Shown here piece by piece: positions 24,801-38,900 of a stretch of 64,000 bases of DNA. The notes under the pieces are model-generated. The model was given only the letters and a program-made list of their open reading frames with translations. It made no database searches and was not told the DNA's origin. Origin of the DNA: Amaranthus tricolor (taxonomy: Eukaryota > Streptophyta > Magnoliopsida > Caryophyllales > Amaranthaceae); contig NC_080053.1 of assembly GCF_026212465.1 (NCBI RefSeq), positions 2,224,038 through 2,288,037 of the forward strand, written 5' to 3'. A program made the translations under genes and the position numbers. The first letter of the stretch is position 1, and every line of letters starts with the position of its first letter.

Positions 24801-26654
24801 AACAACGATCAATGATCAATGAACAATGAATGATGAAGAATGAAACAGGATCAATGAGCATTGTAGAATGAACGATGAAGAATATACAAGGATCAATGAT
24901 GAATAATGAATGAACGATGAAGAATGAACAAGGATCAATGATCATTGAAGAATGAACGATGAAGAATGAATATGGATCAATGATCATTAAAGAATGAACG
25001 ATGAAGAATGAACAAGGATCAATGATCATTGAAGAATGAGCGATGAAGAATGAACAAGGATAATTGATCAATGAACAATGAACGATGAAGAATGAACCAG
25101 GATCAATGAGCATTGAAGAATGAACGATTTAGAATGAACAAGGATCAATGATCATTGAAGATGGAACAATGAAGAATGAACAACGATCAATGATTAATGA
25201 ACAATGAACGATGAAGAATGAACAAGGATCAATGAGCATTGAAGAATGAATGATGAAGAATGAACAAGAATCTATGATCAATGAACAATGAACGATGAAG
25301 AATGAACGAGGATCAATGAGCATTGTAGAATGAACGATGAAGAATGAACAAGGATGAATGATCAATGAACAATGAACGATGAAAAATGAACCAGGATCAA
25401 TGAGCATTGAAGAATGAACGATGAAGAATGAACAAGGATCAAAGATCAATGAACAATGAACGATGAAGAATGAAACAGGATCAATGAGCATTGTAGAATG
25501 AACGATGAAGAATATACAAGGATAAATGATGAATAATGAATGAACGATGAAGAATGAACAAGGATCAATGATCATTGAAGAATGAACGATGAAGAATGAA
25601 TATGGTTCAATGATCATTAAAGAATGAACGATGAAGAATGAACAAGGATCAATGATCATTGAAGAATGAACGATGAAGAATGAACAAGGATCAATGATCA
25701 ATGAACAATGAACGATGAAGAATGAACCAGGATCAATGAGCATTGAAGAATGAACGATTTAGAATGAACAAGAATCAATGATCATTGAAGATGGAACGAT
25801 GAAGAATGAACAAGGATCAATGATCATTGAAGAATGAACGATGAAGAATGAACAAGGATCAATGAGCATTGAAGAATGAATGATGAAGAATGAACCAGGA
25901 TCAATGAGCATTGAAGAATGAACGATTTAGAATGAACAAGGATCAATGATCATTGAAGATGGAACGATGAAGAATGAACAACGATCAATGATTAATGAAC
26001 AATGAACGATGAAGAATGAACAAGGATCAATGAGCATTGAAGAATGAATGATGAAGAATGAACAAGGATCAATGATCAATGAACAATGAACGATGAAGAA
26101 TGAACGAGGATCAATGAGCCTTGTAGAATGAACGATGAAGAATGAACAAGGATGAACGATCAATGAACAATGAACGATGAAAAATGAACCAGGATCAATG
26201 AGCATTGAAGAATGAACGATGAAGAATGAACAAGGATCAAAGATCAATGAACAATGAACGATGAAGAATGAAACAGGATCAATGAGCATTGTAGAATGAA
26301 CGATGAAGAATATACAAGGATCAATGATGAATAATGAATGAACGATGAAGAATGAACAAGGATCAATGATCATTGAAGAATGAACGATGAAGAATGAATA
26401 TGGTTCAATGATCATTAAAGAATGAACGATGAAGAATGAACAAGGATCAATCATCATTGAAGAATGAACGATGAAGAATGAACAAGGATCAATGATCAAT
26501 GAACAATGAACGATGAAGAATGAACCAGGATCAATGAGCATTGAAGAATGAACGATTTAGAATGAACAAGAATCAATGATCATTGACGATGGAACGATGA
26601 AGAATGAACAAGGATCAATGATCATTGAAGAATGAACGATGAAGAATGAACAAG
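18885..26654. repeat. Higher-order block of 3885 bp, two tandem copies
   Basis: Positions 18885-22769 recur at 22770-26654, head to tail, with the same order of variants. 3885 is 92 x 42 plus 21. The extra 21 is explained by one 49-bp and one 56-bp monomer in each copy. Part of the block appears a third time at about 35.4-37.8 kb (offset 11681 from the second copy). Confidence 0.82.
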
Positions 26655-26890
26655 GATCAATGTTCAATGAACAATGAACGATGAAGAATGAAACAGGATC
26701 AATGAGCATTGTAGAATGAACGATGAAGAATATACAAGGATCAATGATGAATAATGAATGAACGATGAAGAATGAACAAGGATCAATGATCATTGAAGAA
26801 TGAACGATGAAGAATGAATATGGTTCAATGATCATTAAAGAATGAACGATGAAGAATGAACAAGGATCAATGATCATTGAAGAATGAACG

Positions 26891-26905
26891 ATGAAGAGAA
26901 CAAGG
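26891..26905. other. 2-bp deletion breaking the heptamer register
   Basis: GATGAAG is followed by AGAAC instead of AATGAAC, a loss of two bases. It is the only indel I found in array 2 that is not a multiple of seven. It also explains why the offset between the blocks at about 24-26 kb and 36-37 kb is 11681 rather than a multiple of 7. Confidence 0.75.
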
Positions 26906-29399
26906 ATCAATGATCAATGAACAATGAACGATGAAGAATGAACCAGGATCAATGAGCATTGAAGAATGAACGATTTAGAATGAACAAGGATCAATGATCA
27001 TTCAAGATGGAACGATGAAGAATGAAGAAGGACCAATGATCATTGAAGAATGAACGATGAAGAATGAATATGGATCAATGATCATTAAAGAATGAACGAT
27101 GAAGAATGAACAAGGATCAATGATCATTGAAGAATGAGCGATGAAGAATGAACAAGGATAATTGATCAATGAACAATGAACGATGAAGAATGAACCAGGA
27201 TCAATGAGCATTGAAGAATGAACGATTTAGAATGAACAAGGATCAATGATCATTGAAGATGGAACAATGAAGAATGAACAACGATCAATGATTAATGAAC
27301 AATGAACGATGAAGAATGAACAAGGATCAATGAGCATTGAAGAATGAATGATGAAGAATGAACAAGAATCAATGATCAATGAACAATGAACGATGAAGAA
27401 TGAACGAGGATCAATGAGCATTGTAGAATGAACGATGAAGAATGAACAAGGATGAATGATCAATGAACAATGAACGATGAAAAATGAACCAGGATCAATG
27501 ATTATTGAAGAATGAACGATGAAGAATGAACAAGGATCAATGATCAATGAACAATGAACGATGAAGAATGAAACAGGATCAATGAGCATTGTAGAATGAA
27601 CGATGAAGAATATACAAGGATCAATGATGAATAATGAATGAACGATGAAAAATGAACAAGGATCAATGATCATTGAAGAATGAACGATGAAGAATGAATA
27701 TGGTTCAATGATCATTAAATAATGAACGATGAAGAATGAACAAGGATCAATGATCAATGAACAATGAACGATGAAGAATGAACCAGGATCAATGAGCATT
27801 GAAGAATGAACGATTTAGAATGAACAAGAATCAATGATCATTGAAGATGGAACGATGAAGAATGAACAAGGATCAATGATGAATAATGAATGAACGATGA
27901 AGAATGAACAAGGATCAATGATCATTGAAGAATGAACGATGAAGAATGAATATGGTTCAATGATCATTGAAGAATGAACGATGAAGAATGAACAAGGATC
28001 AAAGATCAATGAACAATGAACGATGAAGAATGAAACAGGATCAATGAGCATTGTAGAATGAACGATGAAGAATATACAAGGATCAATGATGAATAATGAA
28101 TGAACGATGAAGAATGAACAAGGATCAATGATCAATGATCATTGAAGAATGAACGATGAAGAATGAATATGGTTCAATGATCATTAAAGAATGAACGATG
28201 AAGAATGAACAAGGATCAATCATCATTGAAGAATGAACGATGAAGAATGAACAAGGATCAATGATCAATGAACAATGAACGATGAAGAATGAACCAGGAT
28301 CAATGAGCATTGAAGAATGAACGATTTAGAATGAACAAGAATCAATGATCATTGACGATGGAACGATGAAGAATGAACAAGGATCAATGATCATTGAAGA
28401 ATGAACGATGAAGAATGAACAAGGATCAATGTTCAATGAACAATGAACGATGAAGAATGAAACAGGATCAATGAGCATTGTAGAATGAACGATGAAGAAT
28501 ATACAAGGATCAATGATGAATAATGAATAAACGATGAAGAATGAACAAGGATCAATGATCATTGAAGAATGAACGATGAAGAATGAATATGGTTCAATGA
28601 TCATTAAAGAATGAACGATGAAGAATGAACAAGGATCAATGATCATTGAAGAATGAACGATGAAGAATGAACAAGGATCAATGATCAATGAACAATGAAC
28701 GATGAAGAATGAACCAGGATCAATGAGCATTGAAGAATGAACGATTTAGAATGAACAAGGATCAATGATCATTCAAGATGGAACGATGAAGAATGAAGAA
28801 GGACCAATGATCATTGAAGAATGAACGATGAAGAATGAATATGGATCAATGATCATTAAAGAATGAACGATGAAGAATGAACAAGGATCAATGATCATTG
28901 AAGAATGAGCGATGAAGAATGAACAAGGATAATTGATCAATGAACAATGAACGATGAAGAATGAACCAGGATCAATGAGCATTGAAGAATGAACGATTTA
29001 GAATGAACAAGGATCAATGATCATTGAAGATGGAACAATGAAGAATGAACAACGATCAATGATTAATGAACAATGAACGATGAAGAATGAACAAGGATCA
29101 ATGAGCATTGAAGAATGAATGATGAAGAATGAACAAGAATCAATGATCAATGAACAATGAACGATGAAGAATGAACGAGGATCAATGAGCATTGTAGAAT
29201 GAACGATGAAGAATGAACAAGGATGAATGATCAATGAACAATGAACGATGAAAAATGAACCAGGATCAATGATTATTGAAGAATGAACGATGAAGAATGA
29301 ACAAGGATCAATGATCAATGAACAATGAACGATGAAGAATGAACCAGGATCAATGAGCATTGAAGAATGAACAATTTAGAATGAACAAGGATCAATGAT

Positions 29400-31860
29400 C
29401 AATGAACAATGAACGATGAAGAATGAACGAGGATCAATGAGCATTGTAGAATGAACGATGAAGAATGAACAAGGATGAATGATCAATGAACAATGAACGA
29501 TGAAAAATGAACCAGGATCAATGAGCATTGAAGAATGAACGATGAAGAATGAACAAGGATCAAAGATCAATGAACAATGAACGATGAAGAATGAAACAGG
29601 ATCAATGAGCATTGTAGAATGAACGATGAAGAATATACAAGGATCAATGATGAATAATGAATGAACGATGAAGAATGAACAAGGATCAATGATCATTGAA
29701 GAATGAACGATGAAGAATGAATATGGTTCAATGATCATTAAAGAATGAACGATGAAGAATGAACAAGGATCAATGATCATTGAAGAATGAACGATGAAGA
29801 ATGAACAAGGATCAATGATCAATGAACAATGAACGATGAAGAATGAACCAGGATCAATGAGCATTGAAGAATGAACGATTTAGAATGAACAAGGATCAAT
29901 GATCATTCAAGATGGAACGATGAAGAATGAACAAGGATCAATGATCATTGAAGAATGAACGATGAAGAATGAATATGGATCAATGATCATTAAAGAATGA
30001 ACGATGAAGAATGAACAAGGATCAATGATCATTGAAGAATGAGCGATGAAGAATGAACAAGGATAATTGATCAATGAACAATGAACGATGAAGAATGAAC
30101 CAGGATCAATGAGCATTGAAGAATGAACGATTTAGAATGAACAAGGATCAATGATCATTGAAGATGGAACAATGAAGAATGAACAACGATCAATGATTAA
30201 TGAACAATGAACGATGAAGAATGAACAAGGATCAATGAGCATTGAAGAATGAATTATGAAGAATGAACAAGAATCAATGATCAATGAACAATGAACGATG
30301 AAGAATGAACGAGGATCAATGAGCATTGTAGAATGAACGATGAAGAATGAACAAGGATGAATGATCAATGAACAATGAACGATGAAAAATGAACCAGGAT
30401 CAATGAGCATTGAAGAATGAACGATGAAGAATGAACAAGGATCAAAGATCAATGAACAATGAACGATGAAGAATGAAACAGGATCAATGAGCATTGTAGA
30501 ATGAACGATGAAGAATATACAAGGATCAATGATGAATAATGAATGAACGATGAAGAATGAACAAGGATCAATGATCAATGAACAATGAACGATGAAGAAT
30601 GAACCAGGATCAATGAGCATTGAAGAATGAACGATTTAGAATGAACAAGGATCAATGATCATTCAAGATGGAACGATGAAGAATGAACAAGGATCAATGA
30701 TCATTGAAGAATGAACGATGAAGAATGAATATGGATCAATGATCATTAAAGAATGAACGATGAAGAATGTACAAGGATCAATGATGAATAATGAATGAAC
30801 GATTTAGAATGAACAAGGATAATTTGTCATTGAAGAATGAACGATGAAGAATGAACAAGGATCAATGATCATTGAAGAATGAACGATGAAGAATGAACAA
30901 GGATCAATGATCAATGAACAATGAACGATGAAGAATGAACCAGGATCAATGAGCATTGAAGAATGAACGATTTAGAATGAACAAGAATCAATGATCATTG
31001 AAGATGGAACGATGAAGAATGAACAAGGATCAATGATCATTGAAGAATGAACGATGAAGAATGAACAAGGATCAATGAGCATTGAAGAATGAATGATGAA
31101 GAACGAACCAGGATCAATGAGCATTGAAGAATGAACGATTTAGAATGAACAAGGATCAATGATCATTGAAGATGGAACGATGAAGAATGAACAACGATCA
31201 ATGATTAATGAACAATGAACGATGAAGAATGAACAAGGATCAATGAGCATTGAAGAATGAATGATGAAGAATGAACAAGGATCAATGATCAATGAACAAT
31301 GAACGATGAAGAATGAACGAGGATCAATGAGCATTGTAGAATGAACGATGAAGAATGAACAAGGATGAATGATCAATGAACAATGAACGATGAAAAATGA
31401 ACCAGGATCAATGAGCATTGAAGAATGAACGATGAAGAATGAACAAGGATCAAAGATCAATGAACAATGAACGATGAAGAATGAAACAGGATCAATGAGC
31501 ATTGTAGAATGAACGATGAAGAATATACAAGGATCAATGATGAATAATGAATGAACGATGAAGAATGAACAAGGATCAATGATCATTGAAGAATGAACGA
31601 TGAAGAATGAATATGGTTCAATGATCATTAAAGAATGAACGATGAAGAATGAACAAGGATCAATCATCATTGAAGAATGAACGATGAAGAATGAACAAGG
31701 ATCAATGATCAATGAACAATGAACGATGAAGAATGAACCAGGATCAATGAGCATTGAAGAATGAACGATTTAGAATGAACAAGAATCAATGATCATTGAC
31801 GATGGAACGATGAAGAATGAACAAGGATCAATGATCATTGAAGAATGAACGATGAAGAAT
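29400..31860. repeat. Satellite block duplicated at about 38.4-41.0 kb
   Basis: Variant order from about 29.4 to 30.25 kb recurs at an offset of 8988 bp (214 x 42). From about 30.56 to 31.86 kb it recurs at 9114 bp (217 x 42). The change of offset is exactly three monomers, so an internal gain or loss of three whole monomers separates the two copies. Confidence 0.65.
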
Positions 31861-32069
31861 GAACAAGGATCAATGTTCAATGAACAATGAACGATGAAGA
31901 ATGAAACAGGATCAATGAGCATTGTAGAATGAACGATGAAGAATATACAAGGATCAATGATGAATAATGAATGAACGATGAAGAATGAACAAGGATCAAT
32001 GATCATTGAAGAATGAACGATGAAGAATGAATATGGTTCAATGATCATTAAAGAATGAACGATGAAGAA

Positions 32070-35000
32070 TGAACAAGGATCAATGATCATTGAAGAATGA
32101 ACGATGAAGAATGAACAAGGATCAATGATCAATGAACAATGAACGATGAAGAATGAACCAGGATCAATGAGCATTGAAGAATGAACGATTTAGAATGAAC
32201 AAGGATCAATGATCATTCAAGATGGAACGATGAAGAATGAAGAAGGACCAATGATCATTGAAGAATGAACGATGAAGAATGAATATGGATCAATGATCAT
32301 TAAAGAATGAACGACGAAGAATGAACAAGGATCAATGATCATTGAAGAATGAGCGATGAAGAATGAACAAGGATAATTGATCAATGAACAATGAACGATG
32401 AAGAATGAACCAGGATCAATGAGCATTGAAGAATGAACGATTTAGAATGAACAAGGATCAATGATCATTGAAGATGGAACAATGAAGAATGAACAACGAT
32501 CAATGATTAATGAACAATGAACGATGAAGAATGAACAAGGATCAATGAGCATTGAAGAATGAATGATGAAGAATGAACAAGAATCAATGATCAATGAACA
32601 ATGAACGATGAAGAATGAACGAGGATCAATGAGCATTGTAGAATGAACGATGAAGAATGAACAAGGATGAATGATCAATGAACAATGAACGATGAAAAAT
32701 GAACCAGGATCAATGATTATTGAAGAATGAACGATGAAGAATGAACAAGGATCAATGATCAATGAACAATGAACGATGAAGAATGAAACAGGATCAATGA
32801 GCATTGTAGAATGAACGATGAAGAATATACAAGGATCAATGATGAATAATGAATAAACGATGAAGAATGAACAAGGATCAATGATCATTGAAGAATGAAC
32901 GATGAAGAATGAATATGGTTCAATGATCATTAAAGAATGAACGATGAAGAATGAACAAGGATCAATGATCAATGAACAATGAACGATGAAGAATAAACCA
33001 GGATCAATGAGCATTGAAGAATGAACGATTTAGAATGAACAAGAATCAATGATCATTGAAGATGGAACGATGAAGAATGAACAAGGATCAATGATGAATA
33101 ATGAATGAACGATGAAGAATGAACAAGGATCAATGATCATTGAAGAATGAACGATGAAGAATGAATATGGTTCAATGATCATTGAAGAATGAACGATGAA
33201 GAATGAACAAGGATCAATGATCAATAATGAATGAACGATAAAGAATGAACAAGGATCAATGATTAATGATCAATGAACAATGAACGATGAAGAATGAACC
33301 AGGATCAATGAGCATTGTAGAATAAACGATGAAGAATGTACAAGGATCAATGATGAATAATGAATGAACGATGAAGAATGAACAAGGATGAATGATCATT
33401 GAAGAATGAACGATGAAGAATGAACAAGGATCAATGATCATTGAAGAATGAACGATGAAGAATGAACAAGGATCAATGATCAATGAACAATGAACGATGA
33501 AGAATGAACCAGGATCAATGAGCATTGAAGAATGAACGATTTAGAATGAACAAGAATCAATGATCATTGAAGATGGAACGATGAAGAATGAACAAGGATC
33601 AATGATCATTGAAGAATGAACGATGAAGAATGAACAAGGATCAATGAGCATTGAAGAATGAATGATGAAGAATGAACCAGGATCAATGAGCATTGAAGAA
33701 TGAACGATTTAGAATGAACAAGGATCAATGATCAATAATGAATGAACGATAAAGAATGAACAAGGATCAATGATTAATGATCAATGAACAATGAACGATG
33801 AAGAATGAACCAGGATCAATGAGCATTGTAGAATAAACGATGAAGAATGTACAAGGATCAATGATGAATAATGAATGAACGATGAAGAATGAACAAGGAT
33901 GAATGATCATTGAAGAATGAACGATGAAGAATGAACAAGGATCAATGATCATTGAAGAATGAACGATGAAGAATGAACAAGGATCAATGATCAATGAACA
34001 ATGAACGATGAAGAATGAACCAGGATCAATGAGCATTGAAGAATGAACGATTTAGAATGAACAAGGATCAATGATCATTCAAGATGGAACGATGAAGAAT
34101 GAAGAAGGACCAATGATCATTGAAGAATGAACGATGAAGAATGAATATGGATCAATGATCATTAAAGAATGAACGATGAAGAATGAACAAGGATCAATGA
34201 TCATTGAAGAATGAGCGATGAAGAATGAACAAGGATAATTGATCAATGAACAATGAACGATGAAGAATGAACCAGGATCAATGAGCATTGAAGAATGAAC
34301 GATTTAGAATGAACAAGGATCAATGATCATTGAAGATGGAACAATGAAGAATGAACAACGATCAATGATTAATGAACAATGAACGATGAAGAATGAACAA
34401 GGATCAATGAGCATTGAAGAATGAATGATGAAGAATGAACAAGAATCAATGATCAATGAACAATGAACGATGAAGAATGAACGAGGATCAATGAGCATTG
34501 TAGAATGAACGATGAAGAATGAACAAGGATGAATGATCAATGAACAATGAACGATGAAAAATGAACCAGGATCAATGATTATTGAAGAATGAACGATGAA
34601 GAATGAACAAGGATCAATGATCAATGAACAATGAACGATGAAGAATGAAACAGGATCAATGAGCATTGTAGAATGAACGATGAAGAATATACAAGGATCA
34701 ATGATGAATAATGAATAAACGATGAAGAATGAACAAGGATCAATGATCATTGAAGAATGAACGATGAAGAATGAATATGGTTCAATGATCATTAAAGAAT
34801 GAACGATGAAGAATGAACAAGGATCAATGATCAATGAACAATGAACGATGAAGAATGAACCAGGATCAATGAGCATTGAAGAATGAACGATTTAGAATGA
34901 ACAAGAATCAATGATCATTGAAGATGGAACGATGAAGAATGAACAAGGATCAATGATGAATAATGAATGAACGATGAAGAATGAACAAGGATCAATGATC

Positions 35001-35940
35001 ATTGAAGAATGAACGATGAAGAATGAATATGGTTCAATGATCATTGAAGAATGAACGATGAAGAATGAACAAGGATCAATGATCAATAATGAATGAACGA
35101 TAAAGAATGAACAAGGATCAATGATTAATGATCAATGAACAATGAACGATGAAGAATGAACCAGGATCAATGAGCATTGTAGAATAAACGATGAAGAATG
35201 TACAAGGATCAATGATGAATAATGAATGAACGATGAAGAATGAACAAGGATGAATGATCATTGAAGAATGAACGATGAAGAATGAACAAGGATCAATGAT
35301 CATTGAAGAATGAACGATGAAGAATGAACAAGGATCAATGATCAATGAACAATGAACGATGAAGAATGAACCAGGATCAATGAGCATTGAAGAATGAACG
35401 ATTTAGAATGAACAAGAATCAATGATCATTGAAGATGGAACGATGAAGAATGAACAAGGATCAATGATCATTGAAGAATGAACGATGAAGAATGAACAAG
35501 GATCAATGAGCATTGAAGAATGAATGATGAAGAATGAACCAGGATCAATGAGCATTGAAGAATGAACGATTTAGAATGAACAAGGATCAATGATCAATAA
35601 TGAATGAACGATAAAGAATGAACAAGGATCAATGATTAATGATCAATGAACAATGAACGATGAAGAATGAACCAGGATCAATGAGCATTGTAGAATAAAC
35701 GATGAAGAATGTACAAGGATCAATGATGAATAATGAATGAACGATGAAGAATGAACAAGGATGAATGATCATTGAAGAATGAACGATGAAGAATGAACAA
35801 GGATCAATGATCATTGAAGAATGAACGATGAAGAATGAACAAGGATCAATGATCAATGAACAATGAACGATGAAGAATGAACCAGGATCAATGAGCATTG
35901 AAGAATGAACGATTTAGAATGAACAAGGATCAATGATCAT
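32070..35940. repeat. Higher-order block of 1862 bp, two tandem copies
   Basis: The variant order repeats at a constant offset of 1862 bp. 1862 is 44 x 42 plus 14, and each copy contains two 49-bp monomers, which supply the extra 14 bp. Confidence 0.8.
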
Positions 35941-38900
35941 TGAAGATGGAACGATGAAGAATGAACAAGGATCAATGATTAATGAACAATGAACGATGAA
36001 GAATGAACAAGGATCAATGAGCATTGAAGAATGAATGATGAAGAATGAACAAGGATCAATGATCAATGAACAATGAACGATGAAGAATGAACGAGGATCA
36101 ATGAGCATTGTAGAATGAACGATGAAGAATGTACAAGGATCAATGATGAATAATGAATAAACGATGAAGAATGAACAAGAATCAATGATCATTGAAGAAT
36201 GAACGATGAATAATGAATATGGATCAATGATCATTAAAGAATGAACGATGAAGAATGAACAAGGATCAATGAACGATGAAGAATGAACGATGAAGAATGA
36301 ACAAGGATGAATGATCAATGAACAATGAACGATGAAGAATGAACGATGAAGAATGAACAAGGATCAATGATCAATAATGAATGAACGATGAAGAATGAAC
36401 AAGGATCAATGATTAATGAACAATGAACGATGAAGAATGAACAAGGATCAATGAGCATTGAAGAATGAACGATGAAGAATGAACAACGATCAATGATCAA
36501 TGAACAATGAACGATGAAGAATGAAACAGGATCAATGAGCATTGTAGAATGAACGATGAAGAATATACAAGGATCAATGATGAATAATGAATGAACGATG
36601 AAGAATGAACAAGGATCAATGATCATTGAAGAATGAACGATGAAGAATGAATATGGATCAATGATCATTAAAGAATGAACGATGAAGAATGAACAAGGAT
36701 CAATGATCATTGAAGAATGAGCGATGAAGAATGAACAAGGATAATTGATCAATGAACAATGAACGATGAAGAATGAACCAGGATCAATGAGCATTGAAGA
36801 ATGAACGATTTAGAATGAACAAGGATCAATGATCATTGAAGATGGAACAATGAAGAATGAACAACGATCAATGATTAATGAACAATGAACGATGAAGAAT
36901 GAACAAGGATCAATGAGCATTGAAGAATGAATGATGAAGAATGAACAAGAATCTATGATCAATGAACAATGAACGATGAAGAATGAACGAGGATCAATGA
37001 GCATTGTAGAATGAACGATGAAGAATGAACAAGGATGAATGATCAATGAACAATGAACGATGAAAAATGAACCAGGATCAATGAGCATTGAAGAATGAAC
37101 GATGAAGAATGAACAAGGATCAAAGATCAATGAACAATGAACGATGAAGAATGAAACAGGATCAATGAGCATTGTAGAATGAACGATGAAGAATATACAA
37201 GGATCAATGATGAATAATGAATGAACGATGAAGAATGAACAAGGATCAATGATCATTGAAGAATGAACGATGAAGAATGAATATGGTTCAATGATCATTA
37301 AAGAATGAACGATGAAGAATGAACAAGGATCAATGATCATTGAAGAATGAACGATGAAGAATGAACAAGGATCAATGATCAATGAACAATGAACGATGAA
37401 GAATGAACCAGGATCAATGAGCATTGAAGAATGAACGATTTAGAATGAACAAGAATCAATGATCATTGAAGATGGAACGATGAAGAATGAACAAGGATCA
37501 ATGATCATTGAAGAATGAACGATGAAGAATGAACAAGGATCAATGAGCATTGAAGAATGAATGATGAAGAATGAACCAGGATCAATGAGCATTGAAGAAT
37601 GAACGATTTAGAATGAACAAGGATCAATGATCATTGAAGATGGAACGATGAAGAATGAACAACGATCAATGATTAATGAACAATGAACGATGAAGAATGA
37701 ACAAGGATCAATGAGCATTGAAGAATGAATGATGAAGAATGAACAAGGATCAATGATCAATGAACAATGAACGATGAAGAATGAACGAGGATCAATGAGC
37801 ATTGTAGAATGAACGATGAAGAATGAACAAGGATGAATGATCAATGAACAATGAACGATGAAAAATGAACCAGGATCAATGATTATTGAAGAATGAACGA
37901 TGAAGAATGAACAAGGATCAATGATCAATGAACAATGAACGATGAAGAATGAACCAGGATCAATGAGCATTGAAGAATGAACAATTTAGAATGAACAAGG
38001 ATCAATGATCAATGAACAATGAACGATGAAGAATGAACCAGGATCAATGAGCATTGAAGAATGAACGATTTAGAATGAACAACGATCAATGATCATTGAA
38101 GATGGAACGATGAAGAATGAACAAGGATCAATGATTAATGAACAATGAACGATGAAGAATGAACAAGGATCAATGAGCATTGAAGAATGAATGATGAAGA
38201 ATGAACCAGGATCAATGAGCATTGAAGAATGAACGATTTAGAATGAACAAGGATCAATGATCATTGAAGATGGAACGATGAAGAATGAACAACGATCAAT
38301 GATTAATGAACAATGAACGATGAAGAATGATCAAGGATCAATGAGCATTGAAGAATGAATGATGAAGAATGAACAAGGATCAATGATCAATGAACAATGA
38401 ACGATGAAGAATGAACGAGGATCAATGAGCATTGTAGAATGAACGATGAAGAATGAACAAGGATGAATGATCAATGAACAATGAACGATGAAAAATGAAC
38501 CAGGATCAATGAGCATTGAAGAATGAACGATGAAGAATGAACAAGGATCAAAGATCAATGAACAATGAACGATGAAGAATGAAACAGGATCAATGAGCAT
38601 TGTAGAATGAACGATGAAGAATATACAAGGATCAATGATGAATAATGAATGAACGATGAAGAATGAACAAGGATCAATGATCATTGAAGAATGAACGATG
38701 AAGAATGAATATGGTTCAATGATCATTAAAGAATGAACGATGAAGAATGAACAAGGATCAATGATCATTGAAGAATGAACGATGAAGAATGAACAAGGAT
38801 CAATGATCAATGAACAATGAACGATGAAGAATGAACCAGGATCAATGAGCATTGAAGAATGAACGATTTAGAATGAACAAGGATCAATGATCATTCAAGA

